Below are positions 21,752 to 31,037 of a stretch of DNA of 64,000 nucleotides, in pieces. Origin of the DNA: Schizochytrium sp. TIO01 (taxonomy: Eukaryota; Sar; Bigyra; Thraustochytrida; Thraustochytriidae). Location: positions 1-64,000 of the forward strand of contig CM015708.1 in the NCBI GenBank assembly GCA_004764695.1, written 5' to 3'. A program made the position numbers and the translations under genes. The notes under the pieces are model-generated. The model was not told where the DNA came from. It searched no databases and was given only the letters and a program-made list of their open reading frames with translations. Numbering within the stretch: position 1 is the stretch's first letter; every line of letters begins with the position of its first letter.

Positions 21752-22423
21752 ATGATGCCATCAGTACGATTAGTCCATAAACTTCAAGACGCCGCCACTG
21801 CAACAGCGTCGGCTGCTGCTGCTGCTGCTGCTGCTGTTGTTGTAGTACCAAAGGTAACTTCACAAGAAGAACGCAAACTAGCTATTCTTGCACATCTACG
21901 TCGTCACAGCAACAATAGAAACAGCAGCAGCAGACCAGAAGAACAACTTGGTTCCTTTATTGATGATGATCTCCTCCTCCTCCTCAGCAGTCCCATAGAT
22001 CAAGAACCGACGTGCGCATATAGTGAAAACTGTAGGACTCAAAGTTTGAAAAAAGGAAGAAAAAATCGTGATGAGTTCTCAGAAATGTGGGACGACGCAT
22101 TTGGCGAATGCGAGTCATCTAGTCGCTCCAGCAGCTGCTCAATTTGCTCGTGCGATAGCGCTGACACTGAGCTACACGAACCTATAATCAACTTTTTATG
22201 GTATAGCTTCGGGCTAGAGAAAAAAACAAACAAAGTAATTTCCAATTTTTGTACATTAAATTTTGAAAACCCGTGGGATGAGATTGATTTTTTCGAAGCA
22301 GAAATGGACGTGGTCGATCCACTTCGACTGTTTTGTGACCACAAAAACCTGCCGGATGATCTGAGCGCGGTCCGAGAGCCTGATTCGACTTGGTTGGAAA
22401 ATCACGAATTTATACTCGAGTGA
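21752..22423 (+). CDS. Small acidic protein with poly-Ala tract, unknown
   Basis: The product has 223 residues. A poly-Ala then poly-Val tract (about residues 19-37) follows the N-terminus. Later parts are Ser/Cys-rich (SSSRSSSCSICSCDS) and then strongly acidic with aromatic residues (WDEIDFFEAEMDVVDPL). An acidic-aromatic C-terminus of this sort resembles transcriptional activation regions, but no DNA-binding domain is seen. Two in-frame ATGs (21752 and 21755) occur at the start. I do not recognise a family. Confidence 0.6.
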   Translation: MMPSVRLVHKLQDAATATASAAAAAAAAVVVVPKVTSQEERKLAILAHLRRHSNNRNSSSRPEEQLGSFIDDDLLLLLSSPIDQEPTCAYSENCRTQSLKKGRKNRDEFSEMWDDAFGECESSSRSSSCSICSCDSADTELHEPIINFLWYSFGLEKKTNKVISNFCTLNFENPWDEIDFFEAEMDVVDPLRLFCDHKNLPDDLSAVREPDSTWLENHEFILE

Positions 22424-22636
22424 GATTTTTGGTGTTTTTTCAAGTGGTACGATTCTAGTATTTATGTTAGATATACCCTATTAATCATAAAACAAATAAA
22501 AAATGATCAAATAAGAATAAAATTATAAAAAAAAAGTTAAATAAAAAAACAAAAATGTTAAAATTTAAATAATTTTGTATATATTTATTGTATTTGACAT
22601 AAAAAATAGAATTTTGTTTGTGTTTTTATTTTATTT

Positions 22637-24910
22637 TCATAATTGAATAGCCCAGGCTCCAAAAGAATTTTCGACAACGATCAAATTATCATTTATTTTC
22701 GTGCTTGGAATCGCTTGTTTTAAAAAAAATCCATTTAAAACGGACGCATTGTAGCGTCTACAGTATACTTGAAGCCCTGCATCAGCGATTGCGCACGCTT
22801 CAGGCCCACAAGCACTTCCTTTTTTCAAAAATCCTGGACCTTTTTTTGCTAAAAATACATCCGTGTTGTTGCTGGCTTGTAAGAGCTCTTCTGCTTCGTC
22901 TGTGTGGATCGTTTGACACTTGAGATCATCATGAAGCCACGACTCACGATACGGATTGAAACTTATATGTGCAACATGTTTTGCGGTGTCGCCAAAGTCC
23001 ATATATTCAAGAGGTGCGCCATGTGAGCTTTGTGAAGACCACAATGTGATACGCCCTGCGTTAGAGGTGATCAAAATTTCTTGTTCCTGCTCCTGCTGCT
23101 GCTGCTGCTGAGGAGTTGTTTTCGTGATCAACATCGGCGAAGGAAAGTCTGGAGCGAACCGAGCATAGTGTGTTTTTGAGCTTTCGTTGTAGCCTTCATA
23201 TTGTAAAGTTGTATGATAGAGTGAGATTGGCTGATTGGCATCGGCCGGTGCAATGTAAAGCCCTCGTGCTTCAATGGCATTTGAGGGTGAAGAAGATCCA
23301 TCACCGTTGTTGTTGTTAAATTTGATTGGATGCGTCGAAATGCCAAATTGGAGTTGGTCTGCAAAATAAAGCTCTAGATCGTTCAGTTCTAGCAAGTGAC
23401 CTAGTTCACTAAAGACAACAACTGATTGCGTTTGTTGATTCACATCCACCACCATGTCGCAACCTTCTGTGCGGTTACCAGTCACCGGGTTGCCAAAATG
23501 GTCGCGTGCAGTGAAGCTTGAGCGACTCGCTGTGCTAAGCACCGAGGTCGACGAAGCACCTTCGTAAGCATACGGGCTTAGCTGTAAGGAGATGTCTCTG
23601 AGCGTGTAGTTTTCTTGCGCAAAGTCTGACCAGAGAAGCTCGAAAAACTGCGGCGTACGATAGTCTGTGCCTGCGAAATTGGAAGCAAACTTCCACGGCG
23701 TGGACAGAATCAGTCGATCTCCTGTGCTATGTGCATGACAAAAGCTGCCAGGAATTGTAATCCGATTGCCTTCCGTGTCGTCAAGACTATCAGATGTTCG
23801 CTGCTGCTCATCGACAGACTTTGAGTAAATATAGAGATTGTTTGCGTCGATGTCAATATGCAGGCCAGATCCGATCGTCGGGTTAGAAGAGGAGGAGGAT
23901 GGGCCAAAGGGTAGATTGCGTGCGTTTGCAAATCGACGTTCGAACGAGCCTGAGAGTCTGTCGGAGATTGAAATGGCGCTCAGTCTTGCGCGTTTATTTA
24001 ACAAGTCTGCTGCTGTCTTGGTGCTACTACTACTACTACTACTACCTTGAGCGGACGTATCTGTTGCAGGGCAAAAATTTTCGTGAAAGCCTGCATCTCT
24101 GAACAGTGCACCTTCGAGCTTGAACGTCCTGCCATTGATTGTAAAGGAATCACTTTGGCACTCATTGATGGCGACTCGTTTAACGCTATGTCCGTACTCT
24201 AGTTCTTTCCACGTGCGCTTGAGAGTGGTGGTATCCTGTGTATATAAAAGAGCAGTTTCATTTTCACCAGAGTCTAGGATTTGGAGTGGTGTGACGAATC
24301 GATCCATTGTTTGTTTGTCCATGTCAAAAATTAATGCTGCAATACCTGAAGCGGAGCTCAGACTTACGCTCGTGCTGACGAGATAGCGGTCAGCAACCAC
24401 ACAAATGTCCTGTCCGAAGAGATAGTTATCACTTGCGGAAAGTCTGACGGAGCTGTAAATGCCTCTGTCTACGAGCGTCCATGTTTTTCCTGCAGCAAGG
24501 CCGGCGTCTGCGGCTTCTTGTAAGCCTAGTGTGATGTTCTCGAACACTGCGATCGACCCGTAGTTGATTTTCCGATCCCATTTATCCCGTGGACCGTTCG
24601 CTGTGTCTAGATTTGGTAAGCTGTTCGTGTCTGTTCCGGAGGAGTCATAGAAAACTTCATTATAGAATGGGGCATTGAAGAGTCTTCGTATCAAAAATTG
24701 CTGTTTGGAGCCGCCTATTGACCAGCTTGAGACTTTATAGCCGTTTTCGCCTTGTGAGCTTAGCACTCTGTCTTCATTATCGAATCGTAGAATAGCGTTT
24801 GGTGTTGCTCCAGCATCTGCTGATTTGGGGAGTCGGGTAATGTCGATGGCTCTTGTGCTGTGGGCTATGATTGACAGCCACATCAAGAAGAACTGCACGA
24901 CTGATCTCAT
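22637..24910 (-). CDS. Secreted protein, unknown, beta-rich
   Basis: The product has 757 residues. It opens with a classical signal peptide (MRSVVQFFLMWLSIIAHSTRA). The rest is beta-strand-like with several NxS/T glycosylation sites, poly-Ser and poly-Gln/Glu tracts (near residues 290 and 620) and a few cysteines. No C-terminal membrane anchor or GPI-type tail is seen, so it is predicted to be soluble and secreted or luminal. Repeated blocks of the form 'GRITLWSS' and 'DMVVDVNQQTQSVVVFSE' recall propeller blades, but I cannot assign a family. It is divergent from the neighbouring PAN gene, with a 448-base spacer between them. Confidence 0.75.
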   Translation of the reverse strand: MRSVVQFFLMWLSIIAHSTRAIDITRLPKSADAGATPNAILRFDNEDRVLSSQGENGYKVSSWSIGGSKQQFLIRRLFNAPFYNEVFYDSSGTDTNSLPNLDTANGPRDKWDRKINYGSIAVFENITLGLQEAADAGLAAGKTWTLVDRGIYSSVRLSASDNYLFGQDICVVADRYLVSTSVSLSSASGIAALIFDMDKQTMDRFVTPLQILDSGENETALLYTQDTTTLKRTWKELEYGHSVKRVAINECQSDSFTINGRTFKLEGALFRDAGFHENFCPATDTSAQGSSSSSSSTKTAADLLNKRARLSAISISDRLSGSFERRFANARNLPFGPSSSSSNPTIGSGLHIDIDANNLYIYSKSVDEQQRTSDSLDDTEGNRITIPGSFCHAHSTGDRLILSTPWKFASNFAGTDYRTPQFFELLWSDFAQENYTLRDISLQLSPYAYEGASSTSVLSTASRSSFTARDHFGNPVTGNRTEGCDMVVDVNQQTQSVVVFSELGHLLELNDLELYFADQLQFGISTHPIKFNNNNGDGSSSPSNAIEARGLYIAPADANQPISLYHTTLQYEGYNESSKTHYARFAPDFPSPMLITKTTPQQQQQQEQEQEILITSNAGRITLWSSQSSHGAPLEYMDFGDTAKHVAHISFNPYRESWLHDDLKCQTIHTDEAEELLQASNNTDVFLAKKGPGFLKKGSACGPEACAIADAGLQVYCRRYNASVLNGFFLKQAIPSTKINDNLIVVENSFGAWAIQL

Positions 24911-25358
24911 GTTTTAGTCTGTTTGTATGTTATTTATTATTTTTTTTGTTATTTTTTTGGTCTCTTATGCGGATCGTTTGATATATAGCTTTTCAAAATC
25001 GATTGAATGATTGTTAGGTCTAACAATACTAAACCAAGAAAGTATGTATGTATGTATGTATATATTAGGAACAAATACACTATTTTAACTTACCACCCAT
25101 CAAAAAACATTTATTTTTAAAAATACATAATATAGTCAAAATAGGGAAAGTTTTTACGATAGACTGCCATCTTGTTATTTATTTATTTATTTATTTATTC
25201 ATACTACTATTCAGTTTAGTTTTATATTGTTCTTGTGTTTTATTTACATTAAACATCAACAACCTGTTGGATTCTTCCACTCAGTCTCTTCAAGACAAAC
25301 CCAAAACACAACAAACCAAAATAAATAATTAAAGTATAATAATCATAATCATAACAAG
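24911..25358. other. Divergent intergenic region with microsatellites
   Basis: The spacer lies between two divergently transcribed secreted-protein genes and probably holds both promoters. It contains a GTAT run (about 25040-25062) and an ATTT run (about 25175-25200). No other feature is visible. Confidence 0.5.
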
Positions 25359-28300
25359 ATGCAAGCATCGTGGACAATCATCCTATGCGCATTATTATTC
25401 ATCACGACATCAGCCGCTGCAGACCTCGTCACACCAAACAGCACAAATCTGCTCGAATTTGAAAGCGTTGACTTACAGAACAATTATGAAATCGCCAAAG
25501 GCTGGGACACGTTCAGCTACTCTAGCTTCACGTTCAACTGGGACAAGGGCCCTGGACCCTACTTTGCAGAGATTTCAGACACGAGCCAAGTGCTGAAAAC
25601 ACTCACAGCGTGCCAAAACAAATGCGCCGAGAACTGGGTTTGTGTTGGTGTGTACTTTGGCCCTGTTAAAGAGAACACTTCGAAGAAGTGTGTTTTCTTT
25701 AGTAGCTCTTATCGCCTACTGATGTCCTCGCCGGAACGGCATTTTGGCACTGTGGGGAGTTATTCCGAGCTTGTACTCGGTAGCCTAGACGATAGCTATT
25801 ATAGCAAGTACAAGGCTTTCTATATGGATCCCGATTTGTACTCGTGGGTGGATCTTGAGAATTTTTCGCCTGCAATGCTTCTTTGGGATACGATGGGCAA
25901 TGGAATAGGCGACGAGACGAGGCCTTATGTTGGCATGCGTTTGGATACAATCACGAGCAAAAACCAGCTTGCCTTTAGTGGCAAGGTCAACGGATACGTA
26001 GAGACGAAGCAGGCTCACTTATCGTTTATGAACTCGCGCGCTCCTGCAACACTCGAGGGTGTGCCAACCCCTGCAGATGAATTTGTAGAGTTCTCACGCC
26101 AAGCGTTCTTTCCAGCCTCGCAGAACAAAGGCATGGTTGCCATCAGTGTGCTTCTGGATGAAGCTCAGATCACGAACGAGCAAGAATGCGGGGACCTAGC
26201 AAATCAATTATTCTGGCCTCTGAAGAAACCGGCAAAGTTAGCCAGCAGCAACCAGCGAGACTTGTTGCTTACAGACATCATCATGGCTTACGCGGTCAAG
26301 ATGCTTGACTCAGGTTACTTGCATTGCATCATGTATTCAGACTTTGCGCGCCTTACACGCACCGATAATTTGATTTTCCAAAACCGCACAAGCTTGCGAG
26401 GACTTTTCAATGATCGCTTCGGGCTGCACAATCTAACTGTGATGATGCCTTCGTGGGCAGGTGACGACTACAGCTGGCCTCAGAGCTTGCCCGCTTCAAC
26501 CAGTTGGAATCTAACGACTTTAGCTGGCAAGATTCATTTGAGTAGAGGCATGACTGATGATGACAATTATGCGATTTTCTTGCGTTCATCGCTGGCGAGC
26601 GAGCTCGAGGTGGATGCTTCGCAGAGTGCTATCTTTTTGGTCGATTGCGCAGATGGTGATGACAGTGAACAAGACTCCTTAGCAAGCTCGGTCGATGATT
26701 TCTGCTCGGTGGGTGAGGGAGTCAGAGCGATCAGTCCTTTTTCGACAGGCACAACCATGGTGCTGGACAGACCCGAAGACTTCACTTGGGACACCGTCAA
26801 GTGTAGAGCAATGTGCAGATATAATAATGACTTTTGCTTAGGATTTAACATCTACGATGGCAACTGCGAGCTGCTGACTGACGATGCGTTGAATGCAGGC
26901 CAAGGAGATCTCGCGTGGCCTCAGCAGAGTGAGGCTGCACAGTTGCTTGACTGCGTCGACGCTAGCAAACTTGCTCAATGTACAACAGACCAAGTTCAAC
27001 CTTATCGAATTAGTACAAATCAAAACAATCCGAATGATCATGCAGAGTTTGCGACATCTGGGTGCCGCGTTCAGCTCAAGACCGTGCGAATGGGTAATTG
27101 TATGGGCGCAGTGAAAGATGGTTATGTTTATTCTCTTGATGTGCCTTCGACGAATATTGAAGTCTTTGATGAATGTAGCGCTTTATGTTGTGAAAATGAT
27201 TGGTGTGCAGGCGTCGAGTATATTGTTCGCCAAAACAGTTCTTTGCATACGCGCTGCAATTTTTTGCTTCGTTCGGAGGTCGCTGCGCTTGATGCTTATA
27301 CATATCGCGAGGTCACTTATCAGCAAAGAAAAATCAAGCTTTGGCGCAGTGCTCGCCAGTTGACTTCAAATGTTGCAGATACGAGTATTACTTGCGTCAC
27401 AAAGCCTGGCGTTGTAAGTCCTTATAGTGACACTGAATCTGTTTATCTATATACTGGTGGTGCGCGCTGTACTTCGGCTTCTTACTCTGCGCCAATTAGT
27501 GCTTCGTTTACCTTTAATTTGACTGATGGGCTTACGCAGGCGCAGGCTCAGGCAATGGCGATGTCGAACATTTTTCAGATGGACGATGAAAAGGTTGCCT
27601 TTTGTAGGGACTACTGTGAGAAGCATAAAGCAATGTGCAAGGGTTTCATGGTTACCTTTGGTGATCGAGACACGGTTCTTGCAAAGTGTACGCTTTATAC
27701 TTCTGTAAAGGCCTTTTTGGACTTTGATGTAAGTTCGTTTAGTCAGCTTTGGACTAATTTCAAAAAGCTTGGTTCTTTGTTTGTTGGATCTGTGCCTTAT
27801 GAGGCTGATCGAACGTGGAATGTTGCTCAGCTTTATCAGTATATTGCGGAGCCTGAGAGAGATACTTGGCATTTGGTGTCTTCTACGCTTGGTCAAGAGA
27901 CGGTCATTTCGAGTGTTTGTTATGCTCGTTATGATTACACGATGGTTTTTCAGGCGGATGCTACGATAGCGAGTGCTTACACGCCTGTTTCGCCTCGCAT
28001 TTGCGATCTTGAGACTGCTTATGTTCTGCGTCATCGCACAGGTTATATAGGACAGAAATATCAGTCGAGTCTTTTGGAGCTTTGTGAGAACATTTGTTCA
28101 GAGAATCCTTTGGCATGTCGTGCTCTTATGATTGATACCTCTCTGGGTGATTGTATTTTGTATGTCAATTGGGAAGCTTTATCGATAGAGACATCACCTT
28201 TCCAGCAGTTGAATGGTATGTCTGATCAGCAAACTGTTTTACTTAATAATTTTAGGTTTAAGCGGGTATGTTCTGCGCTCAATTTCACCGATGATCAGGA

Positions 28301-28643
28301 CTCGACGACTGATTATTGTGCAAATGTAGAGCAAGATGCACAAGCAGTTACGGCTGGTATTTCTGTCACGGGTGCTAACTTAACTTGTTATATTCATGAT
28401 GAATATATTCCACCGCAGAGTACAACGATTGTCAGTTTCACTCGCCTTTACATTATTATTTCTGTTTCGATTGGTGTTCCTTGTTTATTTTGTTGTTGTT
28501 TGGCATGTTGTCGCCCGCCGTCTGATCAAACCGAACAGCGTTTTGACGAGGAAGCTCCTTTGGTCATTGAGCAAGCTCCACGTCCTCATGTTATTCATAA
28601 AAAAGTTATTTCCAAGCCTAAACATCACAATCATCATAAATAA
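25359..28643 (+). CDS. Membrane-anchored extracellular protein with five PAN/Apple-like modules
   Basis: The product has 1,094 residues. A signal peptide (about 1-21, ending TSAAA) is followed by an ectodomain with repeated CxxxC-type PAN/Apple modules near residues 80-115, 478-510, 600-645, 745-785 and 905-940. Many NxS/T sites are present. One hydrophobic segment (about 1028-1052) runs into a cysteine-rich juxtamembrane CCCLACC, likely palmitoylated. The cytoplasmic tail is short and ends His/Lys-rich (KPKHHNHHK). The architecture fits a type I surface receptor or adhesin. It is related in design, and perhaps in origin, to the PAN protein at 1283-4732. Codons shift from A/C-rich near the start to T-rich near the end. 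Confidence 0.85.
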   Translation: MQASWTIILCALLFITTSAAADLVTPNSTNLLEFESVDLQNNYEIAKGWDTFSYSSFTFNWDKGPGPYFAEISDTSQVLKTLTACQNKCAENWVCVGVYFGPVKENTSKKCVFFSSSYRLLMSSPERHFGTVGSYSELVLGSLDDSYYSKYKAFYMDPDLYSWVDLENFSPAMLLWDTMGNGIGDETRPYVGMRLDTITSKNQLAFSGKVNGYVETKQAHLSFMNSRAPATLEGVPTPADEFVEFSRQAFFPASQNKGMVAISVLLDEAQITNEQECGDLANQLFWPLKKPAKLASSNQRDLLLTDIIMAYAVKMLDSGYLHCIMYSDFARLTRTDNLIFQNRTSLRGLFNDRFGLHNLTVMMPSWAGDDYSWPQSLPASTSWNLTTLAGKIHLSRGMTDDDNYAIFLRSSLASELEVDASQSAIFLVDCADGDDSEQDSLASSVDDFCSVGEGVRAISPFSTGTTMVLDRPEDFTWDTVKCRAMCRYNNDFCLGFNIYDGNCELLTDDALNAGQGDLAWPQQSEAAQLLDCVDASKLAQCTTDQVQPYRISTNQNNPNDHAEFATSGCRVQLKTVRMGNCMGAVKDGYVYSLDVPSTNIEVFDECSALCCENDWCAGVEYIVRQNSSLHTRCNFLLRSEVAALDAYTYREVTYQQRKIKLWRSARQLTSNVADTSITCVTKPGVVSPYSDTESVYLYTGGARCTSASYSAPISASFTFNLTDGLTQAQAQAMAMSNIFQMDDEKVAFCRDYCEKHKAMCKGFMVTFGDRDTVLAKCTLYTSVKAFLDFDVSSFSQLWTNFKKLGSLFVGSVPYEADRTWNVAQLYQYIAEPERDTWHLVSSTLGQETVISSVCYARYDYTMVFQADATIASAYTPVSPRICDLETAYVLRHRTGYIGQKYQSSLLELCENICSENPLACRALMIDTSLGDCILYVNWEALSIETSPFQQLNGMSDQQTVLLNNFRFKRVCSALNFTDDQDSTTDYCANVEQDAQAVTAGISVTGANLTCYIHDEYIPPQSTTIVSFTRLYIIISVSIGVPCLFCCCLACCRPPSDQTEQRFDEEAPLVIEQAPRPHVIHKKVISKPKHHNHHK

Positions 28644-28689
28644 ATAGTTTCTCTCGGCTTTAATCTCATTTTTGTCCTATTACTAACTG

Positions 28690-29480
28690 ACAGTTCTATG
28701 GCCATTGTGGCTGCACAACTCACTTACTGACCAATAGACAAAGCTAGCCACAGAGAGCTCCATGTTATTCTGATTTATTCTCTATTGCTATTACCCCATA
28801 GATGACTATTAGCCAGTTAGACTGTTCTTGAAATCCCAAATTGGCTGTTCTTTATCCCAAATTGGCTATTGTGGCCATAGAACTCTCTTACTGACCAATA
28901 GACAGAGCTAGCTCTGCTTTATTCTTTCCCTTGTTATTACTAACTGATAGATTGCTGCACAACTCTCTTACTAACCAATAGACAAAGCTAGCTACAGAGA
29001 GCTCCATGTTATTCTGATTTATTCTCTATTGCTATTACCCCATAGATGACTATTAGCCAGTTAGACTGTTCTTGAAATCCCAAATTGGCTGTTCTTTATC
29101 CCAAATTGGCTATTGTGGCCATAGAACTCTCTTACTGACCAATAGACAAAGCTAGCTCTGCTTTATTCTTTCCCTTGTTATTACTAACTGATAGATTGCT
29201 GCACAACTCTCTTACTAACCAATAGACAAAGCTAGCTACAGAGAGCTCCATGTTATTCTGATTTATTCTCTATTGCTATTACCCCATAGATGACTATTAG
29301 CCAGTTAGACTGTTCTTGAAATCCCAAATTGGCTGTTCTTTATCCCAAATTGGCTATTGTGGCCATAGAACTCTCTTACTGACCAATAGACAAAGCTAGC
29401 TCTGCTTTATTCTTTCCCTTGTTATTACTAACTGATAGATTGCTGCACAACTCTCTTACTGACCAATAGACAAAGCTAGC
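28690..29480. repeat. 244-bp tandem repeat, about three copies
   Basis: Blocks such as CAGAGAGCTCCATGTTATTC recur at 28751, 28995 and 29239, exactly 244 bases apart, and flanking partial copies extend the array. Within each unit, ACCAATAGACAAAGCTAGC and CCAAATTGGCT are also repeated. No gene is visible. The array begins about 50 bases after the stop of the PAN gene. Confidence 0.9.
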
Positions 29481-29640
29481 ACTGCTTTTTTCTTCGATTC
29501 ACTGCAGAACCAGTACAAGCTACTCTTTTTTCTTCGACTCACTGCAGAACCAGTACCAGCTACTCTTTTTTCTTCGTTTCACTGCAGAACCAGTACAAGC
29601 TACTCTTTTTTCTTCGACTCACTGCCATCTACGCAATATA
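29481..29640. repeat. Short tandem repeat (CTTTTTTCTTCG / CACTGCAGAACCAGTA), four copies
   Basis: Four copies of a roughly 50-base unit containing TTTTTTCTTCG followed by CACTGCAGAACCAGTAC directly extend the 244-bp array. The last copy diverges to CACTGCCATCTACG. The sequence from 29640 to 29877 is A/T-rich with no gene. Confidence 0.8.
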
Positions 29641-29877
29641 ATCAGTGTGTACTTTCAAAATTAAAATTAATTTTAAAAAGAATCAATCGACGCACTCAAG
29701 TCCAAATCGCCGATCTAAAATGAATATAATGCTAACCTAGCGATAACCACTAGCATCAGATCTACGAACTTTTTCGTCATTGTTTAAACACACGTAAACC
29801 ATCATGATTATTAATTTATTAACAAAATAATAATAAAAAAATCAATAATAAAACATAACCAAATCGGAGAGTGCACA

Positions 29878-30783
29878 ATGAGCGAAGCGAACAACCTGCG
29901 CGAGAGCGCGAACTTGCGCAAGTTCAGAGAGACACGGCTGGCGCTGCGGCGCGAGCAGAAGAAGAGCAAAGACCAAGAGCCTAACAGCGTGAGCGAACTC
30001 GATCTCGCGTTCTTTCGCGCGCGCGCGCGCAGAGTTGACGCGCTACTCGATCAAGATGCCGACGATCAGCAAAGCGTGGTTCCTGGCTTTAGTCTATTTT
30101 ATAAAGCAAGAGGCCGCACAGTGCACACGGACAGGTGCAGCACGCTGAAAAGCGACGGGACAAAGTCTGTGCTGCAGTGTCGGCAGCAGATGGACGCGCA
30201 AATCGGTAGCTCAGAGAGCGTGCTGGTCATGCGCTTCGAGACTCAAGAAGATCAGTTTCCATTCAGACTGTTGCCTTATATAATAGGTAATCACCAAATC
30301 GATCTGGAGTTTAAGATTGGATCGCATGGGACTCTTGAGGCATTGCATGCTTGGCAGCACGCTCTGCTCTATAGTCCGCTTGGTATGTCGGGCTGCTATG
30401 TCCGGAAGATAACGCTTCGTTCTGATACCTCATGCCTGTGGAAATGTGAGCAACTGAATGACGCACTTGTACGCAGTGCGCCCTTGAGTCTTGCATTTGT
30501 AGGTGCGCTCAAGGACTGTAGTCTTGAAGGTTTCCAAAACATGATTGGATGTCTTGACTTGGCAAAGCCGCTTGATGCGTACATTCTGGCAGTCGATGAG
30601 TGCTGTGGCAGCGAGGTTCGCTCGTTAGAGCCTTTCTTGAAGATGCTGAACGAGAGGAACGATCTCATGGCCGACGTCAAGATTGAGTTTCAATCTCGCG
30701 TGACCGAGAAAACCATCGAGTATGTGCACACGATCAATCAGAACGATCAAACTGGTGTGCGCGTTGTGCTACAACATTATTAA
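29878..30783 (+). CDS. Unknown protein with charged N-terminus
   Basis: The product has 301 residues. The N-terminus is Arg/Glu-rich and helical (about 1-60), with an unusual GC-rich stretch encoding FRARARR. The remainder is a mixed alpha/beta domain with scattered cysteines and leucine motifs (about 110-300). No signal peptide or membrane segment is visible. It may be distantly LRR-like in the second half, but this is weak. The gene precedes the Crinkler-like nuclease-kinase gene on the same strand. Confidence 0.6.
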   Translation: MSEANNLRESANLRKFRETRLALRREQKKSKDQEPNSVSELDLAFFRARARRVDALLDQDADDQQSVVPGFSLFYKARGRTVHTDRCSTLKSDGTKSVLQCRQQMDAQIGSSESVLVMRFETQEDQFPFRLLPYIIGNHQIDLEFKIGSHGTLEALHAWQHALLYSPLGMSGCYVRKITLRSDTSCLWKCEQLNDALVRSAPLSLAFVGALKDCSLEGFQNMIGCLDLAKPLDAYILAVDECCGSEVRSLEPFLKMLNERNDLMADVKIEFQSRVTEKTIEYVHTINQNDQTGVRVVLQHY

Positions 30784-31037
30784 TAATAAATAATAACTAT
30801 ATGTTGGCGCGCGCCGCTCTTTTGTTCTTTGTTTTTTAGTTACAAATACTTAAGTTTTTATTTGTTTTCAGATGAATTTTTGATACAGTCCTATTATTAT
30901 TATTATTTATTTATTTTACTAGTAAGTCAACAACAACAAAAAAAATAAGCAAACCAAAAACTTAAACAAAGTCAGCAAACCAACAAATCAACAACTTGAA
31001 CGAAGCAGTACCCGAACACCAGATAAAAGCCCCTACG

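Noticed and set aside
27447-28034. 195-codon minus-strand frame rich in Arg and Ser
   Set aside because: It is the antisense shadow of the PAN gene, caused by T-ending codons; it has no domain and no start context.
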